64,000 nt of DNA. Origin: an uncultured Clostridia bacterium. Its GTDB lineage: Bacteria > Bacillota > Clostridia > Oscillospirales > Ruminococcaceae. The stretch spans positions 1 to 64,000 of the forward strand of contig CAMVNQ010000016.1 of the NCBI GenBank assembly GCA_947168885.1, in the 5' to 3' direction. Shown here one piece after another: positions 60,095 through 64,000 of the stretch (positions are counted from its first letter, which is position 1; each line of letters opens with the position of its first letter). The notes beneath the pieces were generated by a model. It was not told the origin of the DNA. It did no database searches and saw only the letters and a program-made list of their open reading frames with translations. Position numbers and translations under genes: made by a program.

Positions 60095-60628
60095 ATGGAA
60101 CTTACAGAAAAACAGCTCAGCAGTGAGCTCGGATATAAGGGAAAGGTCATCGATGTTTACAGCGATACCGTCCTGCTTGAAAACGGAAAAGAAGCAAAGC
60201 GCGATGTTGTTCGTCACCCCGGAGGAGTATGCATAGTTGCACTTACCGAAAATAACGAGGTCTATCTGGTGCGTCAGTTCCGTTATCCACACGGAAAAGT
60301 GCTGACCGAGATACCCGCGGGCAAGCTCGAATGGGGCGAGAGCCACCTTGAGTGCGGAAAGCGTGAGCTTCGCGAGGAGACAGGCAACACCGCCGATGAG
60401 TTCACCTATCTCGGTTGCCTTTATCCCACACCGGCGTATGACAGCGAAGTGATACATATGTATCTCGCCAAGGGTCTGCACAAGGATAAGCAGAAGCTCG
60501 ACGAGGACGAATTCCTTGAAGCGTTCACCGTGCCGTTCGACAAGGCTGTCGAAATGGTGATGAACGGTGAGATCGAGGATGCAAAGACCCAGCTCGCGCT
60601 GTTAAAGGCTGTCAGACTGCTGGGCTGA
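60095..60628 (+). CDS. Nudix hydrolase (ADP-ribose pyrophosphatase type)
   Basis: A 177-residue Nudix enzyme with the box G-x5-E-x7-R-E-x2-E-E-x-G (GKLEWGESHLECGKRELREE) near 80-100 and the upstream LVRQFRYPHGKVLTEIPAG typical of ADP-ribose or nucleoside-diphosphate-sugar pyrophosphatases. GGAGGAACAG is upstream of the start. Its last 27 bases overlap the spoVG gene on the other strand. Confidence 0.93.
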   Translation: MELTEKQLSSELGYKGKVIDVYSDTVLLENGKEAKRDVVRHPGGVCIVALTENNEVYLVRQFRYPHGKVLTEIPAGKLEWGESHLECGKRELREETGNTADEFTYLGCLYPTPAYDSEVIHMYLAKGLHKDKQKLDEDEFLEAFTVPFDKAVEMVMNGEIEDAKTQLALLKAVRLLG

Positions 60629-60880
60629 GACATACTTTTCGTAGGCGTTGATGATACGATCCTCTATTTCGCCGCGCGCTTCGGGACTTATCGGGTGTAT
60701 GATGTCGCGGAACATTCCCGATTCATCCCGGCGGCTTGGCATAGCGACAAATACGCGCTCATCGCCTTGCACTATTTTTATGTCGTGTACGGCAATGGCA
60801 TTGTCAACGGTCATGGAGACAACGGCTTTGAGCCGCCCGTCCTGAAGCACTTTTCTGATCCTTATATCGCTTATGTTCAT
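60602..60880 (-). CDS. spoVG: SpoVG-family regulator
   Basis: A 92-residue SpoVG protein: MNISDIRIRKVLQDGRLKAV, then VHDIKIVQGDERVFVAMPSR and FRDIIHPISPEARGEIEDRI. SpoVG binds nucleic acid and affects sporulation, division and capsule genes in Firmicutes. GAAAGGAAGG precedes the start. It converges with the Nudix gene and is divergent from murC; the 202-base gap to murC must hold both promoters. Confidence 0.95.
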   Translation of the reverse strand: MNISDIRIRKVLQDGRLKAVVSMTVDNAIAVHDIKIVQGDERVFVAMPSRRDESGMFRDIIHPISPEARGEIEDRIINAYEKYVSAQQSDSL

Positions 60881-61082
60881 CTGAACTACCTTCCTTTCGG
60901 GTTTGTCAACGATATTTTAAGCGATTTTCATGCAATTATACGGGGCGCGGCATAATAAACACCAAACAGTGAATAATCATTTGTAAAGTAACACTTCTTC
61001 TTTCACTCCGGCTTGCCGATTGCAGCAGAGCCGAAGTAAGGAGAAGTTTGTGCTGTCGGCACACTGGAAAGGGGACATCACA

Positions 61083-62462
61083 ATGGAGAATTTCCTCATA
61101 GGAAAAAAACATATACACTTTATAGGTATCGGCGGAAGCGGTATGTTCCCGCTCGCACAGATACTTCATAAGCAGGGATATTATCTGACCGGTTCGGACA
61201 ACAACGAGACCGAGACGCTTAAAGCTGTAAGAAATATGGGTATTCCCGTTTTTATGGGACAGCGGGCGGAGAATATCGAGGGAGCAGACCTTATCGTGCA
61301 CACTGCCGCGATAATGGCGGATAATCCCGAACTTATCGCGGCAAAGGCGAGCGGAGTTCCCGTTATCGAGCGCTCGGTGCTGCTCGGACTTATAACGAGT
61401 ATGTATGACAATGCGGTATGTGTGTGCGGCACTCACGGAAAGACTACCACAACGTCGATGCTGACGCATATCTTTTTAGCGGACGGGAACGATCTTACGG
61501 CGGTGATCGGCGGCAAGCTCAAAGCCATAGGCGGAAGCGGCATCTGCGGTACGAGCGACACTATGGTCTGTGAAGCCTGCGAGTTCGTCGATACGTTCCT
61601 GAAGCTTTATCCGGATACGGCGGTAGTTCTGAATATCGACTGCGATCATCTCGACTATTTCAAGACTATGGAGAACATGAAGAAGTCGTTCACCAAGTTC
61701 TGCTCTATGACGACAAAGATAATCGTGTATAACGGCGCTGATGCAAATACCGTCGAAGCGGTGAATGCGGCCGACACAAAGGCACGGCTCGTGACGTTCG
61801 GAAACAGCGATAAATATGATTATTATCCCGCGAATATCGACCATAAATCCGATTTTAACACCGAGTTCGAGGTATGGCACAAGGGTGAGCTTCTTGGCAA
61901 AGCGGCAATACACGTTCCGGGTGCGCACAACGTTCTCAACGCGGTAGCGGCGATAGCTGCGGCAGTCGAGAACGGCTGTAAGTTTGAGAGCGCGGTAAAG
62001 GGATTATCGGAGTTCCACGGCGCTGTGCGTAGGTTCGAGAAGCTTTCGGAAGTGAACGGGATCACGTTCGTTGATGACTATGCGCATCATCCGACAGAGG
62101 TACGGTCGCTGCTCGAGACGGCAAAGGCGATGAATTTCAAGCGCGTCTGGGCTGTACATCAGCCGTTTACCTACTCGCGCACGGCAACGCTTCTGAACGA
62201 ATTTGCGGATGCTCTGAAGATCGCGGACAAGGTCGTTCTGACCGAGATAATGGGAAGCCGCGAAAAGAACACCTACAACATCTATTCCAAAGATCTGGCG
62301 GAGAAGATAGACGGCGCGGTATGGTTCCCAACGTTCGACGAAGTTGCGGACTACGTCGTCAGGAACGCCGAAAGCGGCGATCTTGTCATAACGTTCGGCT
62401 GCGGCGATGTCTATAAAGTCGGATATCTTATGATTGAAAAGCTCGGCGGAAAACTCCTGTAA
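61083..62462 (+). CDS. murC: UDP-N-acetylmuramate-L-alanine ligase
   Basis: A 459-residue Mur ligase. It opens with HFIGIGGSGMFPLAQ (UDP-binding), has the ATP P-loop GTHGKTTTTSML near 118-129, ECDGEFVDTF-like CEACEFVDTF, the HNVLNA motif and YAHHPTEVRSLL near 335. The start at 61083 has AAAGGGG upstream; 21 extra residues are possible from an earlier ATG but without a site. It makes the first amino-acid step of peptidoglycan peptide synthesis. Confidence 0.96.
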   Translation: MENFLIGKKHIHFIGIGGSGMFPLAQILHKQGYYLTGSDNNETETLKAVRNMGIPVFMGQRAENIEGADLIVHTAAIMADNPELIAAKASGVPVIERSVLLGLITSMYDNAVCVCGTHGKTTTTSMLTHIFLADGNDLTAVIGGKLKAIGGSGICGTSDTMVCEACEFVDTFLKLYPDTAVVLNIDCDHLDYFKTMENMKKSFTKFCSMTTKIIVYNGADANTVEAVNAADTKARLVTFGNSDKYDYYPANIDHKSDFNTEFEVWHKGELLGKAAIHVPGAHNVLNAVAAIAAAVENGCKFESAVKGLSEFHGAVRRFEKLSEVNGITFVDDYAHHPTEVRSLLETAKAMNFKRVWAVHQPFTYSRTATLLNEFADALKIADKVVLTEIMGSREKNTYNIYSKDLAEKIDGAVWFPTFDEVADYVVRNAESGDLVITFGCGDVYKVGYLMIEKLGGKLL

Positions 62463-62541
62463 AATGCACAATTCACAATGCACGATTTATGTGCACACTT
62501 TGCGCGCGAATCGTAATCGTGGCGTGACCGATAAAAAGAAA

Positions 62542-62572
62542 ACAGACCGATAAAAATTCTATCGGTCTGTTA
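62542..62572. terminator. Bidirectional terminator between murC and the citrate/isopropylmalate synthase-family gene
   Basis: AACAGACCGATA (62542-62553) pairs with TATCGGTCTGTT (62561-62572) around AAAATTC. T-rich runs follow on both strands. The surrounding gap also has short AATGCACAATT / AATTGCGCATT mirror motifs. Confidence 0.85.
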
Positions 62573-62630
62573 TTTTACTGTCTTGTTTTGTCATGGCAGA
62601 TAAGCCGAAGGCGATAACCACAATTGCGCA

Positions 62631-64000
62631 TTATGCATTTTGTGTTACTTTTTCAAGAAAGTCTCCGCCGTACTTCTTTATCTGCTCGATCATTTCCTCG
62701 TCGCTTATTACTGTAACACGGCCGGCATCGTACTCTGCGTCGATCCATTCCTTGATCTTTTCGATGAACGGTTCTTTCTTGCTTACCGCTTTATCGGGCG
62801 GGAGACGGTAATAGTTGTTTATCCAGAGCGCTATCCCCGCGAGGCCGGAAACGTTGCTTACGGCCACAAGCGGAGGACGGCCGAGTATGTTCTCCGTATC
62901 GAATATGTTGTAGATCTCGGGGTCTTTCAGAAGTCCGTCGGCGTGGATGCCCGCACGGGTGAGGTTGAAGTTCCTGCCTACGAACGGGGTCATCGGCGGG
63001 AGGTCATAGTTCGTTTCCTTGACGATGTAATCTGCGATCTCGGTTATTACACGGGGTTCCATGCCGCCGAAGTCGCCGCGGAGCTGCGCGTATTCAAACA
63101 CCATAGCTTCGAGCGGTACGTTTCCGGTCCTTTCGCCTATGCCGAGAAGTGAGCAGTTCACCGCCTGTGCGCCGTAGAGCCAAGCGGTCGATGCGTTCAC
63201 AACACCCTTGTAGAAATCGTTGTGTCCGTGCCATTCAAGCATTTCGCAGGGTACGCCCGCATAGTGCTGTAAGCCGTATATAATGCCCGAAACGCTTCTC
63301 GGGAGCGCAACGCCCGGGTACGGAACGCCATATCCCATAGTGTCGCAGGCACGGATCTTTATCGGTATGCCGCTCTTCTCGGAAAGCTCCATGAGCGCTG
63401 TTGCGAAAGGAACGACAAAGCCGTAGAAATCTGCTCTTGTGATGTCCTCAAAGTGGCAGCGCGGACGAAGTCCCGCTTCTATCGCGTCCGAAACAATGCC
63501 GATGTACTTGTCGAGAGCCTGCTTACGGGTGAGTCCCATTTTATTGAAGATGTGGTAGTCAGAGCAGCTCACGAGTATGCCTGTTTCTTTTATGCCGATG
63601 TCGCGGACGAGTGCGAAATCGGATTTTGTTGCGCGTATCCACGTCGTTATCTCGGGGAAGTCATAGCCGAGCTCCATGCACTTTTCAAGCGCCTTCCTGT
63701 CTTTTTCGGAATATACGAAGAACTCGGTCTGCCTGATGATCCCGTTTTTTCCGCCAAGCTTGTGGAGAAGCTTGTATATATGTACCATCTGTTCGGTGGT
63801 GTAGGGCGCGCGGGACTGCTGTCCGTCGCGGAAGGTGGTATCGGTGATATATATTTTTTCCGGCATATTCATAGGTACGCGGCGATAGTTGTACGCTATC
63901 TTCGGCACCTCGGTATATGGGAACATCTCTCTGAAAAGTTCGGGCTTCGGGACATCCTGAAGCTCGTACATATACGGGTCCTGTTCAAGCAGGTAGCTTT
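62631..64000 (-). CDS. Re-citrate synthase / isopropylmalate synthase-family enzyme (5' end beyond window)
   Basis: About 456 residues are encoded up to the right edge; the frame is open (YLLEQDPYMYELQDVPKPEL), so the start is outside. The DRE-TIM core is visible: DTTFRDGQQSRAPYT, ECHFEDITRADFYGF-like RCHFEDITRADFYGF, LEWHGHNDF with the metal His pair, and ERTGNVPLEAMV. The line FREMFPYTEVPKIAYNYRRVP is, from memory, close to Re-citrate synthases of Clostridium kluyveri type, homologues of homocitrate synthase. It could also be an unusual isopropylmalate or homocitrate synthase. Confidence 0.75.
   Translation of the reverse strand, partial: SYLLEQDPYMYELQDVPKPELFREMFPYTEVPKIAYNYRRVPMNMPEKIYITDTTFRDGQQSRAPYTTEQMVHIYKLLHKLGGKNGIIRQTEFFVYSEKDRKALEKCMELGYDFPEITTWIRATKSDFALVRDIGIKETGILVSCSDYHIFNKMGLTRKQALDKYIGIVSDAIEAGLRPRCHFEDITRADFYGFVVPFATALMELSEKSGIPIKIRACDTMGYGVPYPGVALPRSVSGIIYGLQHYAGVPCEMLEWHGHNDFYKGVVNASTAWLYGAQAVNCSLLGIGERTGNVPLEAMVFEYAQLRGDFGGMEPRVITEIADYIVKETNYDLPPMTPFVGRNFNLTRAGIHADGLLKDPEIYNIFDTENILGRPPLVAVSNVSGLAGIALWINNYYRLPPDKAVSKKEPFIEKIKEWIDAEYDAGRVTVISDEEMIEQIKKYGGDFLEKVTQNA

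Overview
The window looks like a chromosomal segment of an anaerobic Gram-positive Clostridia, most likely an Oscillospiraceae/Ruminococcus-type gut or rumen bacterium. The reasons are the cohesin- and dockerin-type surface proteins with NPxTG cell-wall signals, SpoVG, LytTR two-component signalling, AGGAGG-type ribosome binding sites, a clostridial purine operon that uses the archaeal-type PurO cyclohydrolase, and a Re-citrate-synthase-like gene at the right edge. This is inference from gene content; no rRNA or other taxonomic marker is present.

Layout, left to right. (1) 1-2450: the end of an integrative element, with a relaxase C-terminus, a TnpV-like gene and a tyrosine integrase. (2) 2450-4100: an FAD oxidoreductase and a RelE/Phd toxin-antitoxin pair. 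(3) 4190-10014: a LytTR regulator/AgrC-like kinase pair followed by a five-gene operon of leaderless, mostly unrecognised proteins. The two promoters share a 21-bp-period direct repeat at exactly the same distance from GATATAATA, so the pair probably controls both itself and the operon. (4) 10223-29520: a mobile element of about 19 kb carrying a large serine recombinase, TnpW-like, ribbon-helix-helix, RepA-like and sigma-like genes, a RelBE-type toxin-antitoxin, a Thr-rich lipoprotein, a complete type II CBASS operon (CD-NTase, Cap2, Cap3, HNH-SAVED) and a type I restriction system with a TIR-like gene inserted in it. (5) 29370-30264: an intact tRNA-Thr(CGT) followed by four truncated 5' halves of the same tRNA and a consensus promoter. 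(6) 30326-37038: four cohesin/dockerin surface proteins without any enzyme. (7) 37454-46654: queT and the purine operon purE-C-F-M-N-O-H'-(YjbR-like)-D. (8) 46860-53292: a sugar ABC transporter, dCMP deaminase and a cytosolic LacI-like/GGDEF protein. (9) 53294-64000: a MITE-like element, an NPATG surface protein, a 43-residue membrane protein with its own consensus promoter, an acyltransferase-like membrane protein, a D-Ala-D-Ala-ligase-like pseudoenzyme, DUF1934, argS, a degenerate methyltransferase-like protein, a Nudix hydrolase, spoVG, murC and a Re-citrate/isopropylmalate synthase-family gene.

The most unusual structure is the tRNA-Thr locus. The 3' half of the tRNA lies at 10223-10254 and orphan 5' halves lie from 29521 onward. 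Joining the non-tRNA sequences at the two ends gives a 48-bp near-palindrome centred on AC, as expected for the attP of a large serine recombinase. The element therefore seems to cut tRNA-Thr in two and to carry a full replacement copy, with a native-like 5' leader but no obvious promoter, placed so that the host tRNA promoter reads into it. The tandem 5' halves read as a record of repeated events at this site. The second main candidate for an undescribed system is the LytTR-controlled operon at 6591-10014. All statements are from reading the sequence; no database search was run.
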